From Talaromyces rugulosus (taxonomy: Eukaryota > Ascomycota > Eurotiomycetes > Eurotiales > Trichocomaceae), in assembly GCF_013368755.1 (NCBI RefSeq), contig NC_049561.1:3472001-3536000 (forward strand): 64,000 nt of DNA. The letters run 5' to 3'. The position numbers and the translations under genes were made by a program. Positions 11,220 to 23,840 of this stretch are shown here, piece by piece; within the stretch, counting starts at the first letter, position 1, and each line of letters starts with the position of its first letter. The notes under the pieces are model-generated. The model did no database searches, was not told the DNA's origin, and was given only the letters and a program-made list of their open reading frames with translations.

Positions 11220-11790
11220 TTTGAATGCCCAGGTGTGACATACATTCAACTGATATGTCTGTATGTATGTAGCTTGAGTGAGATCACCGTGGGTTCAAAA
11301 TGTTGGCGGTTGTTGTTGTTTGGGAGAGGGGGGTTTCTTCGTCTCTTTGCACTCGGCAAGTCGGTCCCTCGTTCCCCTATTAAACCCGGGCTTGTAACCC
11401 TAATGCAGCCTCGTCATTAGCGTATTTTAGGAATGCCCATTTTTTAGGAGTAAAAACTTGAATATTTTATCAGTATTAAAAATATTTATTTCTCAATAGA
11501 GTTTGGTGGAATCCACTATTTCAATGTTGAGAAATCACCTATGTAGTCGACGTTACATATAAATTAATTGCGGAACTTAGAATCTTATTTTTTTTAGATT
11601 AAATTAGTATTTTTTATAGTTTATTTTAAAAAACCTTAGCCTATTATAATTGCTTTATACACAGAATCAAAGCTAGTTTGTGTTAAGATATAATCTAATA
11701 AGCCAAAAATCAAATTTCAAAACATGGACTTCGCTTGTTGACATGACAACCTATTTTCAGCTTCGATGTTCGAATTAGCATGGGATGTAT

Positions 11791-11816
11791 CTCTCTCTCT
11801 CTCTCTCTCTCTCTCT
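11791..11816. repeat. (CT)13 microsatellite
   Basis: Perfect CT dinucleotide run of 26 nt. Confidence 0.95.
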
Positions 11817-12631
11817 GCAGCACAGTTAGCCAACCCTAAGTATGATCAAAGGCAATACAAAACGAAATACTATTCAGACAGTACATAGTTAACCCAATAA
11901 ATCTTCATAACTTAGTACTAGCACAACTATACCACCTACATTTATACATGTACTTGGAATGTTTACAAGCTTTGTGACTAGTAGGGCGTCCAGCTAGTGT
12001 CTACAAAATTTAATGACCGGTTGGTTGATATTTCCCAATGCGGGTGACGAGACGGCGCTTTTGTGGCCAATTCGTACATTGATAGCAAAGTTCTTTAACG
12101 TCGAGCCCATTTGCTTCTTACATCAACTCATTTTCGGCTATGTATTCACCACGGGTTTTAATAAACTACACGAACAGGTCCAAGTGGTTATTCCTGTCAA
12201 AAGTCTAAATAAAAAAAGAACAAAACGTGATTATGTAAAAGAAGCGGCTTTCATAAAAGATGGTCTAAAACCGGGAGATTCTGTCCACGTACTATTCCTT
12301 CCAGACTTTCTCAAGGTCAAAGTGAGTAATTACCGGGCATGAAGTTGTATGCCTAATAAATGAATAGGAAAGATGGTGATCACATGTAAGTTCTATTATT
12401 GTAATGTTTCATGCTACAAACTACCTTTAATTTATTATGTACGAGTCAACTGTATCAACAATAGTGCTCTATTGTATATTGCTGTTTGAGGAAACTAACA
12501 CTTTTATAGATACGAATAATATATCAATATCAAGTTTAGCTAATCGTCGGCCGCGGATCCTACAATTCATCATATCGACCTGTCCTTTGCCCAAAAAGAA
12601 ACTGGACTGTTACCGGATTTTTCCTTTCTTC

Positions 12632-12826
12632 ATGATGGCTGCCATTCCCGCTCAAAACACAGAAAATCTACTTGTTCTCCCCGAGATTGTTGGATTTATC
12701 ATTGACAATGTTTCCATAGCGCTAGATCCTTTGAACTGTGCTGGTGTGAATAGCCTGTGGAATGTGATGGTTTTAAGGAGATTACAGGGACTCTCTGGAC
12801 GGCATAAGAAAAAAAAAGCAAGATAA
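12632..12826 (+). pseudogene. Truncated F-box-like N-terminus
   Basis: The frame from ATG 12632 reads about 50 residues containing LLVLPEIVGFIIDNV and, further on, NCAGVNSLWN. This resembles the first helix and the 'C..V...W' part of a fungal F-box. It then runs into low-complexity lysine codons and a stop, without the rest of an F-box protein. No downstream exon continues it. It is probably a relic left in the AT-rich island; chance similarity is possible. Confidence 0.4.
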
Positions 12827-13076
12827 AAATGTCGGAAGATAGACAAAAGATATCAATTTTATCAATAGAACAATCAAGATAGGCCAAGTCCGCAAATATA
12901 CTGAAAAAGAATAATAAGAGATGTTATTTTTCAGCAGTGGTTTTATCGTAGATCAAGAACTAGAACCATTCAAAACAAAAATTACCTTTTAAACATTTAA
13001 TTTAAAAATAGACACAGACTGGCTTAACACTTCCAAAGACCAAAAAGCCACCTAGGTAACAATTTTTACAGCAGCA

Positions 13077-13096
13077 AGAGAGAGAGAGAGAGAGAG
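13077..13096. repeat. (AG)10 microsatellite
   Basis: Perfect AG dinucleotide run, the reverse complement of the CT run 1.3 kb upstream. Confidence 0.95.
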
Positions 13097-13342
13097 TATA
13101 GACAGAAATGATGCTGGAAATGCCTTTACTAGTTGGCATTGTCAATATAATAATATTTATTCAGTAAAAACATATCATCATCTGCAATGTTTCATTAATT
13201 ATCACGAAAAACAATTGGCTCAGATCCATTCAAGTATAATAATAATGATAGAATATGAAAAAAAGATTTCAAAAACATGCACTCACTCACTGATGCACCA
13301 ATCAATGTTCATGAAAACGAAAAAAAAAGTCTACATTGATTA

Positions 13343-14961
13343 CTAGTTAGCATACAACCGTACCTTGACTCCCTCTGCATGTCCCATAGTCAGCTGCAGC
13401 TTAAGAAGGGGATCAATGATTTGGGGTTGTGCGTTTTCCACGCGCTCTATTTTTCGTAAAAGGCGTACGAGAACATAGCTGGCTTCGGCAAGGGCATATT
13501 GTTCTGGATTTTCATGTTAGCGAACTAATGAAGTTTTCTATAGGAAAAAGAGTGAGAAGACATACGGCCAAGACAGATACGAGGGCCGCCGTTAAAAGGC
13601 AGAAATTCCCAGCCATGTTTGCTCTTCTCGTACCAGCGCTCTGGGCGGAATTGTTCGGCGTCATCACCCCAGATATCCTTGCGGCGATGCATCACGGCGA
13701 CAGAGTAGGTGACTTTCATGCCCTTCTGGACGAAAACAGGTGATTTTCCGTCCGGACCACCGCCGGATGGAATGCTAGTGTCCTTGATCGCGAAGCGATG
13801 GTTGAAGGGCACCGGCGGAACGAGCCGTAGGACTTCGTTAATAAAGTATCTCAGATACTTGACCTCGCGGAGTTGGCCGATTGTGATTTTGTCGTCGTTC
13901 TCGGACGCGGGGAAGACGGCTAGGATCTCCGAGCGTAGGCGGTCCCAGATGGCAGAGTTTCGAGACAGATAGAAAAAGGACGTGGTCAACAGACTGGCGG
14001 TCGTGTCTCGACCAGCAACCAGAATATTCAGCATCTGGTCGCGCAGGATTTTGCGGTCCTGGGTCTCGCGGGCTACCGCTTCAAGAAAGACGTATCGTGA
14101 GTTGGGGCTGTCAATGCTCTTCTCCTCTTCAGAGCTATTTCGTTTTTCCAGGGCTTTGTCAACATAGTACTCAACGACCTTGTGCACGGTTTTCACGGCC
14201 TTGCGGAACTCGGGAGGGTTAATGAGCCAGTAGAAGTTTTGGGCGCGGAGTCTATTCAGCATGTCATCCTGGCACCGGTTGAAGGCATAAGCAAAGCCCT
14301 TCTCCCCACTAGTCTTGGATAGCGGGCCAGAGCTTGCTGCTTTCCTAGGCGACAGGCAAAAGGTCGATTCACCGAACAGGAACTCAGTCGCTGTGTCCAA
14401 AGTGAGGCGGTAGAAAAGGTCCTGAATATCGAATGGGCGTCCGTCGCAAGGCATAGTGTCAAATAGGCTATCGACGTGTTCTCCAAGCATACTGATATCT
14501 GCAATCTGCTCCCTAGCAAACTGTGGGCGCAGCATGGCGCGCGAATGCGACCATCCAGAACCGTCCAACGTGAAGATGCCGTCCCCGAGAAAAGGCCCAA
14601 AAACCTTACTTCGGGTTGCAAGAGCAAAGTCACTGAATTGGGTCGCTAGGACTGCCTTGACGTTCTCAGGCTCAAAGGTTGCGATTTGACGCGCTCCTAG
14701 AACCGTCTGTACGAAAGTATTTCCGCCGCGGGCATGCAAGCTCATCCCATATTGAATCGGTTTATACTGCCGAGCGGCTTCGACAGTCTCCAGGTATGCT
14801 GGGATCCCTAAAAAGGAATTCGCAACATCATGTGGCGGCAGACAGCCTAGAGCTTGCGCTTTGCGGCGATTTTGAATGTTCGAGATAATCGACTTGACGA
14901 GCGAATACAAGATCCAAGCGCCCAAGAGCGCCACGGCCAACTGCGGATATTGGACCGCCAT
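13343..14961 (-). CDS. Cytochrome P450, CYP52-like (alkane/fatty-acid hydroxylase type)
   Basis: Two exons, complement(13343..13503, 13566..14961), give 518 aa. An N-terminal membrane anchor (AVALLGAWILYSLVKSII) is followed by the I-helix AGRDTTASLL, ExxR in NEVLRLVPP, and the haem-binding loop FLPFNGGPRICLG with Cys at about 463. The 62-nt intron (GTATGT...CCAG) interrupts the haem loop. Splicing gives CLGQQYALAEASYVLVRLL and ends GVKVRLYAN, the expected CYP52-class C-terminus; the unspliced frame would end abruptly. An in-frame ATG 63 nt upstream (14 aligned codons richer in Cys) is possible, but MAVQYPQLAV starts just before the anchor. CYP52-class enzymes are ER-bound and omega-hydroxylate alkanes or fatty acids with CPR; the exact substrate cannot be read from sequence. 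Confidence 0.92.
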
Positions 14962-16015
14962 ATTGTCTTGCTTGTGTGTATTGTACAGCGGACAACGACA
15001 GACACTGGCAGCTTTTAATAACATTTATTAGCCCTGCGACGGACATCGTCGGGTACGGCCGTAATTTTGTAGTCCGCGGCCAAATCCTTCGCTAGGCGCG
15101 ACGATGAAACAGACATCTTGCTCGGAGCGGGGCTGACCCGGTGATCCGCGTTGATCTTGGTTAATTCGGTCCTTGTCGAAGAACAGTCCTTGGTGTGGGG
15201 ATTGGCCAAGAAGGCTCTCTTTACTGTCATACTGAGCTGCAACTGAGCATCGCGGCCGGACGACGTACCGATCATTATTTGCAGTGCGCCACAAGACGAT
15301 CAGCGAGAGCCGAAAACCGAGAGTGACTAGCGGCTTACTTCTTACACTGGAAAATAGGGACATGAACTAAGGAAGCACTGGCGCAAGTGGAGCGAAGCTC
15401 CAGTATTATACAATTATTTATACGGGTTCTGGCAGCCGTAAATTAAAATGCCCTTATTGCTTATTGGCTGTTGAACGCCACGAAACTTTAAATTCGCCTT
15501 TATTTTCTCTTTCTGGCTAGAGCTATATATTTTTGTGGATTTCTGAGGCCTGACTCCTGAGACTAAAGTCGACTAGTAAGACTATATAAAGGGTGTTGAC
15601 AATATACTAAGGAAGCTTGCAAGAAGCCTGCAGGGAAGCCTACAAGCTGTTTAGTGAGTCCATATGGGGAGGGGGGACAATATACTGAGGAAGCCTGCAA
15701 GCCGGTTAGTGAGGCCATATAAGGGGGGGTTGACAACGTACTGAGGAAGCTTGCAGGGTGGCCAGCAGGCCTGCGCGCACAGATTAGTGAGGCTTAGGGG
15801 GATGGGGTTATATATATATATATATGAATCCTTAGCTCCATGGGTCTTTGGCGTTTATGCGCCACAATATAGGGCTCGTTATCGTGGGAGAAGCTGAGAA
15901 GGATCGGGTCGAGGAGATATGGAAGGCACGTCACGTGCAATGTTCTCGGTTTTCTTCCTGCTATGAACACCAATTGATACACATACAACAACATCGTCAC
16001 CGCCTTACTCTTGGT
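14962..16015. other. Intergenic region with tandem repeat
   Basis: Region upstream of the P450 gene and downstream of the ComA-like gene. No gene was seen. It contains the degenerate tandem repeat listed separately and a short (TA)n run near 15810-15824. Confidence 0.6.
15595..15800. repeat. Degenerate tandem repeat, three copies
   Basis: Three copies share the order 'GACAAtaTACTGAGGAAGC(T/C)TGCA', a variable G/C-rich middle, then 'TTAGTGAG(T/G)CcatAT' and a G-run. They start at about 15598, 15676 and 15731. Copy length varies from about 55 to 80 nt because the middle segment expands by internal 'GGAAGCCTGCA'-like units. Confidence 0.7.
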
Positions 16016-17281
16016 CTACGACGACGGTCGGTACGAGACGATCTTGCCAAAGGTGTCTGCCATGCCCCAGATGCCATGCCGCAAACAGCTCAGCTGCACA
16101 ATCTGCGAGTGGTCGACAAAGACGTTGACGTCTACTCCAAACTCGCGAATGTACCAGTTGTAAACCTTTGGCTCGGCCGCCTCGAACATGACTCGCTCTG
16201 GCGGGAGTTCCTTCATGATCGTGCTCACGACATCTGTTCGCCACGACTTGACATTCTCCGTGATGCCCTCCGATTCGATCATCAATCGCTCTACGCCCGC
16301 ATCGAGGAACCTTTTGCCCATGTTGACCAGCTTTCCGGGATCAGAGGTGCCGATAGCCTCGAGATCGCTCGCCTCAGTGTCACCACCTGCTCCAAACTGA
16401 ATGCCTAGTTCTGGCTTGGCCTTGAGTCCGTATGAATGGACCTTCTCGATCATGCGGAGCCAGTCATCTCCGGGAATGCTTAGAAAGCCGGAGGAAATCT
16501 CAATTACATCGAATCTGTTGCCGTTAGCGCATACGGCCATCGTGCGTCTCCGTGACCTTACTCACCCAAGATCTTTGCATTTTCTCAGATATTTGTCAAA
16601 TACGGACTCGACGTCAGCGTGGGTCAGCAAATGTTCCGCCCATCCGCCCTGTCCTGATATCAGCTTCTAGTATGGTGCTGATGGTGCAAGAAGTTTTACC
16701 GTTGAGACGTAGACATCATATGAGTGAGCCAGCTCGATGAGCTCTCTTAATGGCTTTTCTTCAAAGAGAGAAAAGGATCCTGTTGACGGAGTTAGCTTCC
16801 GACTAGGGAAACAAGTCTGAATTTCATACCTCCTGCGAACTTTAGACCATCTACGTGCGTGCCCATGCTGGATATTTACAGGGGTTTGTTAGCTGCCCCT
16901 CCGACTCGGTCGATATGCAATCGTCCTTACGTTTCGAGAATGTCAGCCAAATACCTCTTACCCATGACCTAGACAGCCACAAAATTAGAAGGACCCGTTG
17001 ACTTTGAATTTCACGCTTCGTACCGAATAGTACGGGCCTCTGATTTCCGTCACCCCTTTACTTCTCGGTTTCGACGGCCGAGGGTTGGATCGCGCAAACT
17101 CGAAGCCATTATCTTTGTCCTGTAGAAGAATACTAGCGTTGCCTTTATGGTGACTGGAAGAAGTAGAGAACAGCTGCTTCGTCGTAGCTGCGCCTCTTAT
17201 TTGATGATGTAGACCCTGGGTGAGTACGCCGTATGCTTTACCTGGTGTCGTCTTCACCCCTCCGCGAATAGAAGACAACAT
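16016..17281 (-). CDS. ComA / phosphosulfolactate synthase-like protein with putative mitochondrial leader
   Basis: Six exons, complement(16016..16514, 16566..16648, 16700..16779, 16830..16867, 16931..16968, 17024..17281), close into 331 aa. Conserved segments run in order across the joins: GVTEIRGPYYSV|MGKRYLADILET|MGTHVDGLKFAGG|SFSLFEEKPLRELIELAH, then STGGWAEHLLTH, DLGFDVIEISSGF and KAKPELGIQFGAGG. These match the ComA (PF02679) TIM-barrel family. In archaea the enzyme joins PEP and sulfite to make phosphosulfolactate for coenzyme M. Fungal and plant (Hsa32) relatives are called sulfonate biosynthesis or heat-stress proteins and their reaction is not settled. The first ~45 residues are Arg/Ser/Thr-rich without acidic residues, suggesting mitochondrial import (inference). 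Confidence 0.92.
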
Positions 17282-18198
17282 GATTCCATAAACTTGTAAG
17301 GTTTTTAGAACAAAAATTGAATTAATGTTTACATCCAAGTTTTCTTTAAGGCGATCGCTGTATCCCGTCTGCTTTTATCAATTGATGGTGATATTCGGCT
17401 GACGTCAGAATGAGATATCAGGAGCGCAAAACTTGTTTGTGGCAAATATTATGCATGAATCTATAGTACTCGGATGAGATGTATCCAATGGTATCGGTCA
17501 ATATCATACACTAAACCCTCGAGGTTAATATACTTTGTAGAGTGGGTGCTATCATTCTGGCATGTCCTTCCTTGTATACCCCAGATGCCGTCTTGATATT
17601 GATTTTGGGGCGACACCAATAGAATAAACCCCGAAAAAATATACCCTGATAATACATGTAAGACATATTCCGAGAAAAAGTTTTTTATAAATTATGTCGT
17701 TATTTGTCTCGTATTCCAAGCCAACGATAATTCTTGGCCCGACCAATCGGCTAATGTTATCAATAAAAATGGGCTGACATTGAACGCAAGAGAACCCGTC
17801 GGTTCGCCAAGAAGAGCAATTCTTGTATGCATTGATTTATTCCGACTTGACCAGAATTTGGAAATCGTTTGCTTGATACTCCTGTTGGCTGCTAGCAAAA
17901 TTCAGTTTTACAAAACCCTAAAAGCAAGATTCGGAAGAAGCCTTTGCAATAGGTTTTCGGCCTTATATAGTGATGAAAACACCGCACCATCTCTATTTAT
18001 TAACGCATCTGCCTCAGGCCAATCATTGGTCACGTGGAAGGGAACAAAGCAAGCGGATTTATAACGCGAACCTCAGATAAATCCTGCAGGTAATATTCAT
18101 ACCAATTAATCCAGTCAACTTGTCAAGGAGTCGTCAATCCTGGGGTATTTCCCAAGCCTGGTTCCCGAATCTGTCGATATTCATCGACAGCATTCACT
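17282..18198. other. Divergent intergenic region, ComA-like / F-box
   Basis: 917 bp between divergent genes. ORFs up to 94 codons are present but look random. No specific regulatory site was identified. Confidence 0.5.
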
Positions 18199-19147
18199 AT
18201 GACCGCTATCGAGGAAAGAACAACAATCTATTCACTCCCTAACGAGGTATTGTCTTCTATCTATCAGAATCCTGCTTGAATGACGAAATTCATGTAATTT
18301 CTTTTTAGATTCTGGCACAAATACTGGAGTGTTTACCAGCTAGATTCCTTCCCCCATTGGCTGGCGTATCGCGTCGCTTTTGTGCCAACATCCTGCGTAT
18401 TCTTCAGATTCGACTTCTGTGGGTGGCCGCTCTGCAAGGCTGTACTCTCGAAACCTGCTTGGATTTAAAGTATTCACAGGACGATTATGCGGCTTTTGAC
18501 GCCGAGTATATTGATACCCCTGGTCTTTTCGCTGAGAACCTCGATCTGCCCGAGCACCTAGCACGCCTTCCAACCCTATACTCGAGATGCGAGGTTCCAA
18601 ACCGGCCGAGTAAATTATCTGGTGCCTCAAAAGCAAGTGGAGTGTCTGCAGATAAGCTATTTATTGACGACAAGAGGTTCATATTTCTTCACTTAGAAAA
18701 CGATGCGGTAGAAATTTTATCTATCCTCCATTATTACCGGGAAGATTCTATCACTTCCGAGGCGGATATACTGAGCTTAGGAGATAATGGGTTTTTAAAA
18801 TTCTCACGAGACTGGCTCAATGAACAAGTAGACAGGCACAGTTCGGGCACCACGTATCGCGATGAGGACAATGATATCTCTTGGGTTGATGGCGAGAAGA
18901 ACATTGGTTTCAAGTTTCGAGTCGAAAAATGGGAGCCTGAATATGCAGAGGAAATGGGCCCCGAATTTGAACACTGGGTACTGATCATTGAGGGTAAGCC
19001 ATCTGAATATTTTCAATCTTATTATCACTGTCCTATCTTCTACTATATACTAACTTGGGTTCGCTAGAATTATGGATACGTACTGTTTATTTTCTTTTGG
19101 AGAGAAACAGACATTTCTACCAGTCCCGAAATTATCCTCCACTTTGA
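18199..19147 (+). CDS. F-box protein
   Basis: Three exons, 18199..18246, 18309..18993 and 19068..19147, give 270 aa. Exon 1 (MTAIEERTTIYSLPNE) joins exon 2 to create the F-box YSLPNEILAQILECLPARF...LAGVSRRF, so the intron lies inside the motif. The rest is acidic and has no recognised repeat domain. It includes the segment DISWVDGEKNIGFKFRVEKWEPEY. Introns are GTATTG...TTTAG and GTAAGC...GCTAG, and the joined frame closes at TGA. F-box proteins recruit substrates to SCF ubiquitin ligases through Skp1. The target here is unknown; many such fungal genes are lineage-specific. Confidence 0.85.
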
Positions 19148-22100
19148 CGCTTGGAAACATTTGAAGTGGAAAATCCAAGGGTTTTTTCGAATCGAGTCGA
19201 TAGCATCAGAGCGAATGTGTATCGTGGGATCAAGACAACCTGTGTAATATAAGACTTTTGGCGTTTGTCAGGTCATTAATTGGCGCAAATAATGTCACAG
19301 TCACACACATTTGATGATTGATAGCCGGTATGGGCTTCATGCCCCATTTCTCAACGTGCAATGCGATCAATTTCCCAATATGACTCGCGGATTCCAAATA
19401 GGTCAATCTTGCGGACGCACGATTGGGATTATCCTCGTCTGGAGACGGATATAGTTACGATGAGCTCTTGGTAGTAGTATTGTAATATTAATGTACCCCT
19501 GGGTAGCTACGATCTGGCGATCCTTATTACTAGTATTACATTTAAAGATTGAGTAAAGTGGGCCGTAGTGGGGAAGCGGGGAAGCATATTGTGCGGGTCC
19601 GGACTCGGGCCAATCGCTGCATACATTTGACCAATGAGATTCAAGGTACGTTGTTATAGGCTTTTGCAAGGCACATGGCGCAGAATACGTCATGGATATC
19701 TGCAGTGATTTTCGGCGCGTTAAGCAAAAACTAGACGATTTGGAGCAACACAGACATTTTACTAGATAGTTAGGATTTATGACGTTCTCCGCCGTGACAG
19801 TCGCACGGATGTTACACGACTGCTAGGTGCAGTTCGCAGCGAATCCTCGTTAGAGGAACTAAGAATTTCCCATAGAGACCCAAGTATCAAAAAAATGTAC
19901 AGAAGATACTGCGTTGCTGACATCGCTCAAAGCGCCGTCAATTTTCAGCTTTCAAAGGCTCGAGCTGTATGGTTTCGGCAACCCCTAGGACACTTGTGGC
20001 AGATGACAATTTTTTCGTCTCACACCCGGTGTCTCTGTGGTTTAAATGGATACATATTATACTATTCGAAGCTAGATCGAATCCGACATGTTCCTCTGTG
20101 ATATAAAGTCCGGAAACGTGGATTCGGGGTGCTGTTTCCCATTTTTAGTCAACACCATCCTCGTTGGTGCTTGTGTGAGAAAAAACTACTGAAACAGTGA
20201 TCGTCGATCGTTCTAACTGTAGAGTATCATGCAGGGCTTTTCCCCTGAAACCGCGGCTTCTTGGATAAACAAATAATTCCTCATCGACACAATTCCAATT
20301 TTATAAGGAAGCCAAACGATTGTATGATCTACAGATAGGGCGCCTATCTCTCAGTCTGTCCATTGCAGGCCAGCGAACCATGCTCAAGCACAACAGATAA
20401 CGAAGAGAATATCAGCCACATGCCATGTTCTTTCATTAAGCAATGCGAGCTTAATGTTATCGCCAACAAGACAGGACAAGACAATGAGTAAACTTTAGAA
20501 ACGACAGGTGAAAGTCTATATAGGCAATTAGAGGCCTGGTTTTCTACTTTACAGCTCTGCTTTCTGATCACAAAAAAAACGATTAACCTTCGGTTGTATA
20601 TCTATTGATTGTTTGTCCTCGACTCAAGTGGTGGTTTTGTTCTCAGCCGCTACAATTGCGACCTCAGGACGTACTATCAACTGGCCCTTGAATCCTTTAA
20701 CCTCGAAACTATCAAAATGGACGAGGGCCGTACTCCCAAAAGGGCCAACAGCGTTCGTTTCTCACCAGAAATAGCGATAGCATCTCTAGAAACTGCCTAC
20801 CGATGTGAATAGGGAGCTAAGTTTGTGTCGCCTATGTGTAGTTCATGGCTCGTAGCTACTCAACTAGTTTTACTAGAAAAGGCCGAGGAACCGAAGATCT
20901 TGTCAATCATGGCCTCTGTTCTGTTCTCACTATCCAGCGATCAATGTCTCGCCACCTGCTAATTTTCAAAGATCATCTCGAGCGACTCCAGCTTGCGGAT
21001 TCTAGGCTATGTATAACATTGCCTCTAGATAACTCTCGACTTTGTTTGGTGGTATCATTCATAGGGGGCTCTTAGGATATATCAATTGATATAAAGGGTA
21101 GAACTTTCAAAACATACGTCATCTATTGAACAATAAAAAGTTTGAATCTAGAAGATACATGTAGGAGATGTCCATCTGCGGTGTAAAAATGAATACCCAA
21201 TTATTGTTGTGATTGGAGTAACGGAGAATATAAGATCATATGTCTAATTGCGGCATGTCACGGAACCGGCATACTAATCGACGCGTGCGTAAAAAAAGCC
21301 ATTCGACCGTGCGTAGTTAATATACGTGGCTTTATTTTTAAGTCAGCAATGATCCTTCGCCGATTGATCGACCAATTTCATCAACAAAATGACATCCGTA
21401 ATCTCCGGGAGTTAAGCTACTACTAGACGCCCGGTACTAACAGCTGGCCCGCAGTGTGGCGTGCTTCAAAAACCTTAGTTCGGGCTCACATATTTTAGTC
21501 ATTGAAAGACCTGATGACAGATGGGGGCTGTTGCTGAGCTCACTCGCGAACAATGTGTACTTGGACACAGTGCTGGATGGGAGGATGCAGTAAATAATAG
21601 TATAACATAATGATAATAATATCAATCGTCGGCCGGGAACGCCCCGGAAACGACTTTTTTAATGTAGAAATTAATGCAAGAATTATACGCAGGGTGTCCA
21701 ATAGTAACCAATAAAAGAGTACGACACATTTCCCAAAACTGGCTTATCTCCGCGCCGGCACATCCGGTGCATGTGCCCACTTACCCAATCGGGCCCTATC
21801 ATCAATCAGGTTGTCGTATTAGACTATCGGCCTACCTCTGTAAACAGCTAAAGGCAGGCCCGAATAATATTTGACATGAAGCATCCGATGACCAGTCATT
21901 CTTTCTGCAACCCCACCAGTAGTACGTAGTCGGCCTGATGCTACGCCCAGAGACCTAACCATCCAGTGATGGGAACTTGTGTGGAGCTGGATGAACCCTG
22001 ATTTGCGATCACAGGCCAATCGAAAGCTTTGAGGGCATGATCCGTCTTTGTTAGTGACTAAACGGCTTTCTCTCCCATTATCTGAATAATGCTTCGGGCT

Positions 22101-22331
22101 GCCTGGTCTCCGGGCTTTCGTGCTTCGGAATGCCATGTCTCCGGCAGCCGGCGTGCTCGATCAGGCGTGCTCTCCCCTATTAGTGAAGCCATGAGGCCTC
22201 TTAAATACCTCCGGGGAGATAAAACCTTTGTATGCACTCAAATTACCCCCCTTGCACATCCACCGTAAAAGCCTTCGCTTTAGATTCAGCGGTGAGGACA
22301 AGCCACTATCGTCGTCATCGTCGGAATCATC
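19148..22331. other. 3.2-kb gene-poor stretch
   Basis: No gene could be supported on either strand. Short reading frames (for example 20609-20812 and 20845-21075) lack recognisable domains and conserved-looking sequence. The last ~150 bp form the promoter of the PAP2_3-like gene. Confidence 0.5.
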
Positions 22332-23840
22332 ATGGGTATAGGGGCCGTGCTTGAACCTTTCACGGTCATTGTCCTTCTATTTGGAGGCACGTGGATTAAC
22401 CGTGAGATCAACGTCCCACAACACTCCCCCGGATCTTCACAGTCTCGCTCGCGAACTGGTGAGTCTGTATTTTCGACGCCTCGAAACGATGAAGACGTCG
22501 ATCTAGAGAGCTCCACGGATGATAAGGAGGCTTTTTTAACCACCAGGCCACTTTCGCCTTCCCTACTGGTCCAAGACGAGAAGCCATGGAGAGAAAGGAC
22601 GATTGGAAGCGGGCAATATAAGCAGCAAGTTTCCTCACCCAATACGGCCGTATTTCGTTTTCGGATGTTGAGCCGACTTCTCCGTAAATTTCCATTCTTG
22701 GTGGAATGCTGGTACTGGGCATTAGTATACTGGGTGGGCAAACAACTTCCATATCGTCAGCCTTTGCAAGCGATCCCAAATTTGCTGACAGATTTGCCTC
22801 CCACTAGACATACCAGCTCGGCCGTGCTTTCACCGCTGTCACTTTGAAGGAAAACACCGTCGATGTCGCCCGAGAACACGCGTTGCAGGTTATCCGAATC
22901 GAGCAGTCTCTTGGTATTTTCGTCGAAGTTGATATCCAGCGCTTCTTTTTAAGCCACCCGTTGTTGATGTCCTGGACAAACTGGATCTATTCATTTATCC
23001 ATATCCCCGGTACCATCGCCTTCTTGGTATGGCTTTACTACTATACCACAACCAAGACCTCATTGGACAACCCAAAACACAGTCCTCTGAGCCACGAAAT
23101 CGACGGGTCGCCATCGGGACCGCCGTTGTACGCTGCTCGTAGACGGACTCTGGCCGTCTGCAACCTCCTCGCTTTTATTGTGTTCACTCTCTGGCCGTGC
23201 ATGCCCCCTCGATTGTTGAGTGATAAAGACGTCCCCGGAGAAATTGGCGACCTTGCTCGTAGCTATGCATTCGAAGACACTGTGCACGGAAAGAATGGTG
23301 CTGGAAGTGTTTGGACTGAAAATAAATTTTGCAATCAATATGGTAAGGGCTCAACACCTTGTCGATCATATTGTCCTGAAGAAATAATCTGACTAGAGAG
23401 AAATAGCCGCAATGCCATCATTGCACTTTGGTTACTCTTTGATGATCGGTCTGACTATCATGACAATACCTTTGCCACCTAAGTATCGCCAACCAAAAAC
23501 GCTTCACGCTACCCTCCCTAGAAACATCAATTTTCGACTCTCACTCCCATCATGGAGTCGTGTGTTCTGTCTAGTGATTGGCTTTGCATACCCACTCACC
23601 ATCCTGGCTGCCATAATCGCCACGGCCAACCACTTCGTTTTGGATGCAGTCGCCGGTGCAGTTGTCTGCGTACTCGGATGGCGGGCAAACTCGATTCTAT
23701 TGAACTTGCTTCCTTTTGAAGACCATTTTATGTGGGCTCTGCGCCTACACAAACCAGAGAGACATGTTGTCAACATGTACGACTCACCTGATGGGCAAAG
23801 TGACGAAAAGATAGCGGCGCATGCCACGTTTGTTAATTAA
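22332..23840 (+). CDS. PAP2_3/Aur1-like integral membrane protein
   Basis: Three exons, 22332..22733, 22808..23342 and 23407..23840, give 456 aa. After an N-terminal hydrophobic segment (VLEPFTVIVLLFGGTW) and an acidic Ser-rich loop, the membrane domain reads YWALVYWTYQLGRAF across the first join. Splicing of the second intron creates NQYAAMPSLHFGYS; with the later ANHFVLDAVAGA this supplies the SLH and H...D catalytic elements of PAP2-type lipid phosphatases/phosphotransferases. The family (PF14378) includes the inositolphosphorylceramide synthase Aur1. This protein is probably one of its uncharacterised paralogues and not Aur1 itself, given the long N-terminal loop. Expected location is the endomembrane system. 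Confidence 0.85.

Larger units (their letters stand above)
11220..13342. other. AT-rich island with microsatellites and a gene fragment
   Basis: About 2.1 kb of visibly AT-rich DNA between the 2EXR and P450 genes. It contains a CT repeat, an AG repeat and a short F-box-like reading frame, each listed separately. A 109-aa ORF at 12013-12342 has no recognisable domain and is not called as a gene. Confidence 0.6.

Noticed and set aside
12013..12342. 109-aa ORF in the AT-rich island
   Set aside because: No domain, no homology recognised, and no splice-linked continuation; likely chance.
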